Below the pieces are notes generated by a model that saw only the letters and a program-made list of their open reading frames with translations, made no database searches and was not told where the DNA came from. A DNA stretch of 7,033 nt from Acidobacteriota bacterium. GTDB lineage: Bacteria; Acidobacteriota; Vicinamibacteria; Vicinamibacterales; UBA2999. The stretch covers positions 1 through 7,033 of the forward strand of contig JACCSI010000035.1 of assembly GCA_013813075.1 (NCBI GenBank). Direction: 5' to 3'. Of the stretch, positions 1 through 5,614 are shown one piece after another. A program made the translations under genes and the position numbers. How positions within the stretch are numbered: position 1 is the stretch's first letter; each line of letters begins with the position of its first letter.

Positions 1-32
1 GTCGAATTTCGCGAATTGAGCCCTGCGATCAC

Positions 33-1373
33 TTACCGCGGCCGCGGCCCGCGGCGTCCACTACCACTGCCGCCAGGCCGCCGCGGACCGGCCGCCTGAC
101 GTTCGCCACGCGGTGGGCCGTCGCGGCGCGGCGTCCCCGGCTGCTGCCGCTGGCGTTTCTGGTCGGCGCGGGCACGCTCCTGTGCCTTGCGCGCGCGAAT
201 TTCTGCGATCCGTTGACCGAGCGGCACTTCGAGCGAGCCCTGTTTCGCGGCCTTGTAGTCGAAGTCGGGTAGCGTGACGCGCGGCAATGTGCGCGCAATC
301 GCGCGTTCAATCGCGCGCATGTCGCTTTCTTCCTCGCCCGCAACAAAGGTAAACGCTTCCCCCGTCATTTCCGCCCGTCCCGTCCGGCCGACGCGGTGAA
401 TGTAATCTTCGGGCGCCGCCGGCACGTCGAAGTTGACGACATGGCTCAACGCTTCGACGTCGATACCGCGCGCGGCAATGTCGGTGGCGACGAGCACGGG
501 ATACCGGCCACTCTTGAATCCCGCCAGCGCCAGCGTTCGTTGCCCCTGCGAGCGATTGCCGTGGATGCGCTCGGCCGCGATACCGTGTCCAACGATGAAC
601 TCCGCGAGCCGATTGGCGCGATGCTTGGTTCGCGTGAACACCAACGCCTGCTGGAGAATGCCACGCTGGAGCAGCTGCACGAGCAGCGGCGCCTTGAGAT
701 GCTGCGGCACCGGATACACCGCCTGCGTAATGCCGATGGCAGGCGCGGCCTGGCGTTGCAGGTTGATGAGCGTCGGGTTCTTCAACATCTCCTGTGCCAA
801 TGCGCCAATCGGCGCCGGCATCGTGGCGCTGAAGAACAAGGTCTGGCGGCGGGTCGGGATGTGGCGCAGGATGCGGCGGATATCCGGAAGAAAGCCCATG
901 TCGAGCATGCGGTCGGCTTCATCCAGCACGAGATACTCGAGACCGGCGAGCTTCGCGTATGCGGCGCGCGCGTGGTCAAGCAGCCGCCCGGGAGTCGCCA
1001 CCATGATGTCGACGCCGGCGCGAAACGCGTGCTCCTGTGGACCCATGCTGACCCCCCCGTACACGGCTGCTCCGGTCAGGGGCGTGTGCACCGCCAGCGC
1101 ATTGAAGTCTTCGAGGATCTGCGCGGCAAGCTCGCGCGTCGGCGTCAGGATCAGGGCCCGCGTGGTGCGGCGCGGCTTGTCCATCAAGCGGTGCAGAATC
1201 GGGAGGAGAAATGCCGCGGTCTTGCCGCTGCCGGTCTGCGCGCACGCGAGGAGGTCGTGTCCGGCCATGCCGGGCGGAATCGCTTCGGCCTGCACGGGTG
1301 TCGGCCTGGTAAATCCCAGTTCTTTGATTCCCTTGAGGAGGTTAGGGTGCAGATGCAGGCTCGTGAACGGCAT
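33..1373 (-). CDS. rhlE: RhlE-type DEAD-box ATP-dependent RNA helicase
   Basis: This 446-residue protein is an ATP-driven RNA helicase that should act in the cytoplasm on structured RNA, for example in ribosome assembly, mRNA turnover or cold adaptation. All DEAD-box motifs are visible in order: Q motif PTPVQ (24-28), motif I AQTGSGKT (45-52), Ia PTRELA (78-83), GG (106-107), Ib TPGR (127-130), II DEAD (151-154), III SAT (182-184), IV VFTRTK (245-250), V ATDIAARGID (296-305) and VI HRVGRTGR (326-333). No key residue is missing. Residues about 391-446 form a basic Arg/Gly/Pro-rich tail typical of RhlE-like proteins, probably for RNA binding. The start MPFTSLHLHP matches the usual RhlE N-terminus just ahead of the Q motif, although no good Shine-Dalgarno lies at the normal distance. 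The gene sits 89 bases behind the amidase on the same strand. The helicase family is certain; the RhlE subgroup, rather than CsdA, SrmB or DbpA, is likely from the short core and basic tail. Confidence 0.95.
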   Translation of the reverse strand: MPFTSLHLHPNLLKGIKELGFTRPTPVQAEAIPPGMAGHDLLACAQTGSGKTAAFLLPILHRLMDKPRRTTRALILTPTRELAAQILEDFNALAVHTPLTGAAVYGGVSMGPQEHAFRAGVDIMVATPGRLLDHARAAYAKLAGLEYLVLDEADRMLDMGFLPDIRRILRHIPTRRQTLFFSATMPAPIGALAQEMLKNPTLINLQRQAAPAIGITQAVYPVPQHLKAPLLVQLLQRGILQQALVFTRTKHRANRLAEFIVGHGIAAERIHGNRSQGQRTLALAGFKSGRYPVLVATDIAARGIDVEALSHVVNFDVPAAPEDYIHRVGRTGRAEMTGEAFTFVAGEEESDMRAIERAIARTLPRVTLPDFDYKAAKQGSLEVPLGQRIAEIRARKAQERARADQKRQRQQPGTPRRDGPPRGERQAAGPRRPGGSGSGRRGPRPR

Positions 1374-1383
1374 GAGTCATCAT
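1342..1383 (-). other. possible 13-codon leader ORF overlapping the rhlE start
   Basis: An ATG at 1383 (a tandem ATGATG) lies out of frame with rhlE and is followed by 12 more codons and a TAA inside the rhlE coding region. AGGGG at 1390-1394 is six bases from this ATG, a better spacing than for the rhlE start at 1373, which has no close Shine-Dalgarno. It could be a translated leader that modulates rhlE initiation, or just chance. Nothing supports a functional peptide product. Confidence 0.15.
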
Positions 1384-1419
1384 TTCATACCCCTGCCAGG
1401 CCGCGAGAAAAGCTCATCG

Positions 1420-1454
1420 TTCATAGTTCGAGCGCGTAGCGGCGACGTGCGAAG
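1420..1454 (+). repeat. possible decayed heptamer-repeat tract between amidase and rhlE
   Basis: In the 89-base gap between the amidase stop and the rhlE start, units TTCATAG (1420-1426) and TTCGAGC (1427-1433) are followed, exactly in seven-base register, by TGCGAAG (1448-1454). TGCGAAG is identical to one unit of the clear heptamer array at 5580-5614. The two intervening units do not match well. The rest of the gap shows no hairpin followed by a T-run and no convincing promoter. This may be an eroded member of the same repeat family; chance similarity is possible. Confidence 0.25.
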
Positions 1455-1462
1455 CTTTGGTT

Positions 1463-3325
1463 CTAGGTCGCGGCGTCGAGCCGGGTCGGTATCTTCAGAT
1501 GGTGCCGAGCGGAATCCTGATAGGCCTTCGCCAATGCGATCAATTCCAGTTCGGCGAACGGCCTGGCAAAAAAAGTGACGTTGGTCGGTGAGCCGTACTC
1601 GCTGAACCCGTTCGGCATGTTCATCGCCGGGTAGCACGCCAGGTTGGCCATGGTCGAATGGCGCTGTCCGGGCCCTTGCGGCCGATTGTCGGCCCCACCC
1701 GCCGCTGGCGGGGTCGCTCCCGAGCCGACGGCGGGCGGGCCGGCCGGCTCCACTGCACTCGCGACGCTGCTCGCGTCCGGAGTTGCGCTCACACCCCCGC
1801 CTGCACCGCCTGGACCTCTGTTCGTACCAGGTGCCCCGGGATTGTTGTTCGATGCCACGAGATACACATCGAGACCGCGTGTGGCTTCTTCGAGCTTCAT
1901 CATCATCATCATCCGGACGCGTTGCGCCTGGAGGAATTCGACAGCCGGAATCAAGCGTGCGGTCGGACGGCCGCCGCCGCGCGACTCCTTCATGCGCCCG
2001 GTACGCGAGAGCTCATCGAAGTACGCCGCCGACTCGACGTTAATCGCGCTGACGTTCGGAAACGACTCCGGAATCGTCATCGGCACGAACTCGCGCACGC
2101 CGAGCGACCTGAGCGTGGCCAGCACGGCTGCAGCGTTGGCTTTGACCAGAGGGTTCGTGATCTCGTCGAACGATTCCCTGATGTAGCCGACGCGGAGCTT
2201 TTTGATATCGAGCTGCGAGTTCCAGTTGAACGGCACGTCCGACACACTCATATCGCGATTGTCGGGCCTGGCAATCGCCTGCATCACGATGGCCGCGTCC
2301 TCCGCGTAACGCACCAGCGGACCGAGGCGGTCCTGCGTCCATGACAGCGCCATGACCCCATAGCGGCTGATGCGTCCGAAGGTCGGTCGCAGCGCCGGCA
2401 GGCCGCAGCGTGCCGCCGGGCTCAGGATCGACCCGCTGGTTTCGCTGCCAATCGCAAACGCCACGCCGCCGGCGGCGGTCGCGGACGCGGGACCGGCCGA
2501 CGATCCGCTCGACCCCAAGGCAGGGTCCCATGGGCTCTTGGTCTGTCCGCCAAACCAGTTGTCGCCGGCCGCCAGTTCGCCGGTCGTCAGCTTCGCGATC
2601 AGCACCGCCCCGGCGTCGCGCAGCATCTCCACGACGCTGGCGTCGTAGTCGAAGATCTGTTCCTTGAAGGCCGGAGAGCCCCAGGTGGTCTTGAAGTTCT
2701 TCACCGAGATGATGTCTTTGGCGCCCCAGGGGATGCCGTGCAGCGGTCCCTTGTATTTGCCGGCCGCAATCTCGCTGTCGGCGCGCCTGGCTTCGGCACG
2801 CCCGTAGTCGTCGAGAAAGGTGACGACGTTATTCAGCTTGCCGTTGTAGCGGTGCAGCCGGGCGAGATACATCTCGGTCAGGTCGATCGAGCTCACCTGC
2901 CGTGTGCGAACGAGCTCCGCGAGGTGGCGCACCGGCCAGAACGCGACCTCCTCAAGACTGGTCGGCCGTGCCAGCGCGGGTGCCGCGCTCAGGCGGAACG
3001 GCGTTTTTGTCCTGTTGACCGTGATGCCGGGAACCATCGCACTGAAGTGGAACGGCGGGGAGACGTCCAGAGGGATGCTGATCTTTCGTACGTCGGCGAA
3101 CTGCGTCAGGTTGCGGTTTGCCGAGTCGACCATCGCCTTGCGGTCGGCCTCGCTGACCTCGATGCCGGAAAGTGCCAGCGCATCGGTGACCATTTCCAGC
3201 GTCAGCTTCGAGGCCCCGGCATCCTGCATGCGGGCCCACATAATGCCGGGCGCCAGCGTCGTCCCCAGCCCGATCCCGGCAAAATGCACCATGAATCGTC
3301 GTCGTGTTTCGGTCACGTCAAGCAT
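1463..3325 (-). CDS. Tat-exported amidase-signature family hydrolase
   Basis: The 620-residue protein belongs to the amidase signature family, relatives of GatA and fatty acid amide hydrolase that cleave amide bonds with a Ser-cisSer-Lys triad. The triad is visible: Lys203 in GAKD, cis-Ser275 in GSSAG, and nucleophile Ser299 in SETSGS. The Lys-to-Ser and Ser-to-Ser spacings (72 and 24) fit the family. The N-terminus has a twin-arginine motif, TRRRFM (7-12), then a hydrophobic stretch to about residue 31, so folded export to the periplasm is predicted. Residues about 40-125 are an N-terminal extension that I remember from acidobacterial homologues. Residues about 495-557 are a Gly/Pro/Ala/Ser-rich low-complexity insertion, which helps explain a length above the usual 450-550. 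A GAGGGA ribosome site five bases before the ATG supports the start. The substrate is unknown. It is not GatA of the Gln-tRNA amidotransferase: it is exported, and gatB or gatC are not seen nearby. Confidence 0.93.
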   Translation of the reverse strand: MLDVTETRRRFMVHFAGIGLGTTLAPGIMWARMQDAGASKLTLEMVTDALALSGIEVSEADRKAMVDSANRNLTQFADVRKISIPLDVSPPFHFSAMVPGITVNRTKTPFRLSAAPALARPTSLEEVAFWPVRHLAELVRTRQVSSIDLTEMYLARLHRYNGKLNNVVTFLDDYGRAEARRADSEIAAGKYKGPLHGIPWGAKDIISVKNFKTTWGSPAFKEQIFDYDASVVEMLRDAGAVLIAKLTTGELAAGDNWFGGQTKSPWDPALGSSGSSAGPASATAAGGVAFAIGSETSGSILSPAARCGLPALRPTFGRISRYGVMALSWTQDRLGPLVRYAEDAAIVMQAIARPDNRDMSVSDVPFNWNSQLDIKKLRVGYIRESFDEITNPLVKANAAAVLATLRSLGVREFVPMTIPESFPNVSAINVESAAYFDELSRTGRMKESRGGGRPTARLIPAVEFLQAQRVRMMMMMKLEEATRGLDVYLVASNNNPGAPGTNRGPGGAGGGVSATPDASSVASAVEPAGPPAVGSGATPPAAGGADNRPQGPGQRHSTMANLACYPAMNMPNGFSEYGSPTNVTFFARPFAELELIALAKAYQDSARHHLKIPTRLDAAT

Positions 3326-3344
3326 GTCGTTCCCTCGGACGCGA

Positions 3345-3371
3345 AGTATTGCCCAGATGGACCCTTGTCAA
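3345..3371 (-). promoter_or_regulatory. candidate sigma70 promoter for the amidase gene
   Basis: On the minus strand a perfect -35 hexamer TTGACA (3371-3366) is followed after 15 bases by AATACT (3350-3345), four of six matches to TATAAT. Transcription would start near 3338, just ahead of the GAGGGA ribosome site at 3336-3331 and the ATG at 3325, giving a very short leader. The spacer is shorter than the ideal 17, so this is a candidate only. Confidence 0.4.
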
Positions 3372-3410
3372 TCAAGACATCGTTGCGATCAGAGCATCAG
3401 CACTGCCGTT

Positions 3411-3445
3411 CTTCAGTGATCCGTTGTTCTGAAGGCCGCCGGCGG
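3411..3445 (+). promoter_or_regulatory. dyad symmetries upstream of the phosphatase gene
   Basis: CTTCAG (3411-3416) pairs with CTGAAG (3429-3434) across a 12-base loop. Directly after it lies a perfect 10-base palindrome, CCGCCGGCGG (3436-3445). They end about 20 bases before the ribosome site of the phosphatase gene, a plausible place for an operator or a leader hairpin. No T-run follows, so a terminator is unlikely. No known binding site is recognised. Confidence 0.2.
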
Positions 3446-3466
3446 AGGCCGCTGGCGATGCGGAAC

Positions 3467-3473
3467 AAAGGGA
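3467..3473 (+). promoter_or_regulatory. ribosome binding site that favours the GTG start at 3481
   Basis: AAAGGGA lies seven bases before the GTG at 3481. The competing in-frame ATG at 3511 has GAAGGA only one base upstream, too close for normal initiation. The site therefore supports the longer product, which carries ten extra residues before the receiver domain. Confidence 0.5.
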
Positions 3474-3480
3474 ACGGGTC

Positions 3481-4650
3481 GTGTGGCGCACGTGTTACGT
3501 TCTGAAGGACATGGCCGTCTGGGGCCGCACTCGCATCCTCGTGGCTGATGATCAGCCGGACGTGCTCGAAGCCATCCGGCTACTGCTCTCGCAACACGAC
3601 TTCTCGCTGCAGCTCGTCACCTCACCCGTCATTGCCATGGCGCAGCTTCGGGCTGAACCCTGGGACCTGCTGTTGATGGACCTCAACTACTCACGGGACA
3701 CGACCTCCGGCCAGGAGGGGCTACAACTGCTCAAGGACGTGCGCGCGGTTGACGCGGTGCTGCCGATTGTCGTGATGACCGGATGGGGCAACATCGAGCT
3801 TGCCGTGGAGGCGATGCGCGCCGGCGCCCAGAGTTTCGTGCAGAAGCCCTGGGACAACGCCGACCTCGTGCAGGTGTTGCAGCGCGAGGTGGCGCACGGC
3901 CGCGGGCGGCGCGAGCAGAGCGAGCACCACCAGCGCGAAGAACGCGACGCGCGGCTGATTCAACGTGCGTTGTTGCCCGACTCGCTCCCCCACAGCGCCC
4001 GCTTTCAGGTCGCCGGCGCCTGGGAGCCCGCGAGCGGCTTCGGCGGCGACTGTTACGACGCATTCACGTTTGGTCCCGATAGTTTGGGTCTCTCGATTGC
4101 GGACGTCGCCGGCAAAGGCTTGCCGGCCGCACTGCTGATGTCGAGCCTGCAGGCCGCCGTCCGCGCGTTTGCGCTCGAGTCGTCGCCACCAGAGTCGATT
4201 TGCACGAGTGTCAACCGGTTGTTGTGCGGGCATATGATCGCCGGCCGCTTTGTGACGCTGTGCTATCTGCGTCTCGATGCGGTGCGGGGAACGATTAGTT
4301 ACGCCAACGCCGGACACAACCCGCCGCTGCTCGCCCGTGCGAATGGTGATGTCGAACGTCTCACCTCGAGCGGCACGGTGTTGGGCGTGTTCCCGGACAC
4401 CGAATATTGGGGCGCCGAGGTGGCCCTCCAGCACGGCGATCGCTTGTTGTTATACACAGATGGCATCACCGAGGCGCGCGACGCGCAGGATGACGAGTTC
4501 GGCGAGGACCGCCTAACCGCCGCGCTGATCCGTCATCGCCACCTCGACGCGGTTTCGGTCCACGCCGCTGTGCTCGCGGAGGTCACCTCGTTTCTTGCGG
4601 GCCGCGGTTTTCAGGACGATGCGACCATGCTGGCGGTGGCGGTGACATGA
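3481..4650 (+). CDS. response regulator fused to SpoIIE/RsbU-type PP2C serine phosphatase
   Basis: The 389-residue cytoplasmic protein joins a receiver domain to a PP2C-type phosphatase, so a histidine kinase signal should control dephosphorylation of a target such as an STAS anti-anti-sigma factor. Receiver (about 17-135): acidic pair Asp23-Asp24, phosphoacceptor Asp67 in LLMDL, Thr100 in VVMTGWG and Lys122 in VQKPW, all intact. A charged helical linker (about 136-165) leads to the SpoIIE domain (about 170-389). Its metal-binding motifs are complete: GGDCYD (188-193), IADVAGKG (206-213), NAGHNPP (276-282), YTDGITEARD (325-334) and QDDATM (378-383). It should therefore be an active Mn/Mg-dependent phosphatase. 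The GTG start is chosen for its ribosome site; ATG at 3511 is the alternative and would still retain the whole receiver. No sensor kinase, STAS protein or complete anti-sigma kinase gene is in the window, so the partners are unknown. A small ORF overlaps its stop codon. Confidence 0.95.
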   Translation: MWRTCYVLKDMAVWGRTRILVADDQPDVLEAIRLLLSQHDFSLQLVTSPVIAMAQLRAEPWDLLLMDLNYSRDTTSGQEGLQLLKDVRAVDAVLPIVVMTGWGNIELAVEAMRAGAQSFVQKPWDNADLVQVLQREVAHGRGRREQSEHHQREERDARLIQRALLPDSLPHSARFQVAGAWEPASGFGGDCYDAFTFGPDSLGLSIADVAGKGLPAALLMSSLQAAVRAFALESSPPESICTSVNRLLCGHMIAGRFVTLCYLRLDAVRGTISYANAGHNPPLLARANGDVERLTSSGTVLGVFPDTEYWGAEVALQHGDRLLLYTDGITEARDAQDDEFGEDRLTAALIRHRHLDAVSVHAAVLAEVTSFLAGRGFQDDATMLAVAVT

Positions 4651-4763
4651 GCCGAGACTTTCGCCTGACGTATAGCAGTTCCCTTGCACCGTCGTTGGAT
4701 GACGAGCGATCAGACTCGGCCAGGCGGGTTAACGAGCAACTGCGACCGTTTCCGGCGGAGTGA
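4647..4763 (+). CDS. possible 38-residue ORF translationally coupled to the phosphatase gene
   Basis: An ATG at 4647 overlaps the TGA of the phosphatase gene as ATGA, the usual arrangement for translational coupling. It opens a 38-codon frame that ends four bases before the stop of the convergent HEAT gene, so it fills the whole gap. The product begins MSRDFRLTYSSSL and is otherwise polar and charged, with no membrane segment or signal peptide. About two-thirds of third codon positions are G or C, only mildly coding-like. Phosphatases of this kind are often followed by an RsbW-type anti-sigma kinase, and the first 13 residues resemble, from memory, the first strand of such proteins. It might therefore be the remnant of one whose body was lost. 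A frame this short can also arise by chance. Confidence 0.35.
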   Translation: MSRDFRLTYSSSLAPSLDDERSDSARRVNEQLRPFPAE

Positions 4764-4767
4764 CCCG

Positions 4768-5559
4768 CTACTTGAAAAGGATGTCTTCAAAAAATTTCAG
4801 GGCGCGCGCGTCTTTCGTCTGACCGAGCCAGAACATCGCCTGTTTGCGGACGGCCGGGTTGGCGTTTGTACGCGCGACATCGATCAGCCGTGGCACCCCT
4901 TCATCCCGTGGCAATTGGCTCAACGCAAACACCGCACGCTTTTTCACATCGGTCTCCGGATCGCGCGCGATCGCGTCGGTGATGGCGCCGACCGCCTTGT
5001 CGCCGGCGCGCTGGGCCAGCCAGAACAGCGCCTGGCCGCGAATCTGGGGGGTGGCGCCGGCGCGTGCAGCGGTCAGCAATCGATCCAGGGCGGTCGGCTC
5101 CTGGTGCATCCCGAGCGCCGCAAGCGCGGAGTCGGCAAGGCGGGTGGACACAGTCGCATTGATGAAGCCAGCGAGCACGGCGACGCTCTCGACAGGCGAA
5201 ACGGCGTTCAGCCAATGGACCGTCAGCCCGCCGGCGTCGAGTGCGCAATCGTCCGAGAACATCCTGATGCGCGTCACCGCGCCGGCCTCGAGTCGATAGA
5301 GCAGCTGCACCATCCCGCTGCCTTCGAGCGGCACCGGGTTGGTGGTGCCGACTGACGCGCACATGTGGTGCTCGCCGTCTCGCGCCGGCACGGTGTAGCC
5401 GACCCACGCCGCGCCCGCTCGCGCCAGCCCCTCGAGCGACGCGCGGGTAAGAGCGCCCGAAATCACCGCCTGCCGCAGCTCGCCGTTGGTCACCCGCGGT
5501 TGCGCCTCCGCGGGATTCGCGCACAGCGCAACGATAGCCAGACACAGAATTGTTCTCAC
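4768..5559 (-). CDS. secreted HEAT-repeat protein, second gene of the pair
   Basis: From a GTG at 5559 this gives 263 residues. The first 20 form a signal peptide (VRTILCLAIVALCA, then the cleavage-like AEAQ), so the product should be periplasmic. Residues about 25-135 form a domain I do not recognise, with Cys67 and Cys105 that could pair as a disulfide. Residues about 140-263 hold HEAT-like helical repeats: RGQALFWLAQR (174-184), DVKKRAVFALSQL (204-216) and AVRKQAMFWLGQ (236-247), each followed by a second helix. HEAT arrays are protein-binding scaffolds; no enzymatic motif is seen. An in-frame GTG at 5601 would add 14 residues, partly read from the heptamer repeat, but would place the hydrophobic signal segment internally, so 5559 with its GGGGGA site is preferred. 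It follows the larger HEAT gene by 55 bases, and the two C-termini are alike (FFEDILFK and YLMEILNK), suggesting paralogy. The partner is unknown. Confidence 0.85.
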   Translation of the reverse strand: MRTILCLAIVALCANPAEAQPRVTNGELRQAVISGALTRASLEGLARAGAAWVGYTVPARDGEHHMCASVGTTNPVPLEGSGMVQLLYRLEAGAVTRIRMFSDDCALDAGGLTVHWLNAVSPVESVAVLAGFINATVSTRLADSALAALGMHQEPTALDRLLTAARAGATPQIRGQALFWLAQRAGDKAVGAITDAIARDPETDVKKRAVFALSQLPRDEGVPRLIDVARTNANPAVRKQAMFWLGQTKDARALKFFEDILFK

Positions 5560-5563
5560 GGCG

Positions 5564-5569
5564 TCCCCC
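5564..5569 (-). promoter_or_regulatory. ribosome binding site for the small HEAT gene
   Basis: Read on the minus strand, GGGGGA lies four bases before the GTG at 5559. It is a modest Shine-Dalgarno match, but with the signal peptide beginning directly at this GTG it helps choose 5559 over the upstream GTG at 5601. Confidence 0.4.
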
Positions 5570-5579
5570 GCACCTTGAT

Positions 5580-5614
5580 CGTCGAACTTTGAACTTCGCA
5601 CTTCGAACTTTGAA
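5580..5614 (-). repeat. heptanucleotide tandem repeat between the two HEAT genes
   Basis: Read on the minus strand from 5614, five seven-base units follow without a gap: TTCAAAG, TTCGAAG, TGCGAAG, TTCAAAG and TTCGACG, with consensus TTCRAAG. The array starts directly after the TAG stop codon of the larger HEAT gene (5617-5615) and decays into ATCAAGG toward the next gene's ribosome site. Similar GAACTT-type strings occur, as I remember, in intergenic regions of Acidobacteriota genomes. Its function is unknown. It lies inside the presumed operon, so it would be transcribed as a spacer. Confidence 0.8.

Larger units (their letters stand above)
3326..3480. other. divergent intergenic region between amidase and phosphatase genes
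   Basis: This 155-base gap separates two genes transcribed away from each other and should carry both promoters. On the minus side there is a good candidate (see 3345-3371). On the plus side I find no convincing -35/-10 pair. Two dyads lie on the phosphatase side, at 3411-3434 and 3436-3445. No RNA gene or further ORF is evident. Confidence 0.6.

Noticed and set aside
4..18. Short palindrome TTCGCGAA near the left edge
   Set aside because: An eight-base palindrome with no T-run and too little flanking sequence to interpret. It could be a heptamer-like remnant, but the match is too weak.
433..1578. Long plus-strand open frames opposite rhlE
   Set aside because: They mirror the helicase gene, whose motifs are all intact on the minus strand. 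The plus-strand translations show no domain and have the Arg/Ala/Ser-rich composition typical of antisense frames in GC-rich DNA.
1644..2344. Plus-strand open frames opposite the amidase, including a stretch rich in His or Ile
   Set aside because: The amidase on the other strand has a complete catalytic triad and signal peptide. The His and Ile runs are just the five-ATG repeat read in other frames.
3365..3393. TTGTCA as a -35 element for the phosphatase gene on the plus strand
   Set aside because: At 16-18 base spacing no hexamer resembles TATAAT. The match overlaps the perfect TTGACA on the opposite strand and is explained by it.
2738..3505. Plus-strand frame of 255 codons crossing the amidase start and the intergenic region
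   Set aside because: No recognisable domain, it runs antisense to the conserved amidase N-terminal half, and it ends inside the phosphatase gene.
4651..4767. Possible terminator between the convergent phosphatase and HEAT genes
   Set aside because: Only weak stems are present (GCGG/CCGC near 4755-4768, a distant GCAGTT/AACTGC pair), with no T-run on either strand.
5560..5601. Upstream GTG at 5601 as the start of the small HEAT protein
   Set aside because: It would put 14 polar residues ahead of the hydrophobic signal segment and read through the repeat array. The GTG at 5559 begins directly at the signal peptide and has its own ribosome site.
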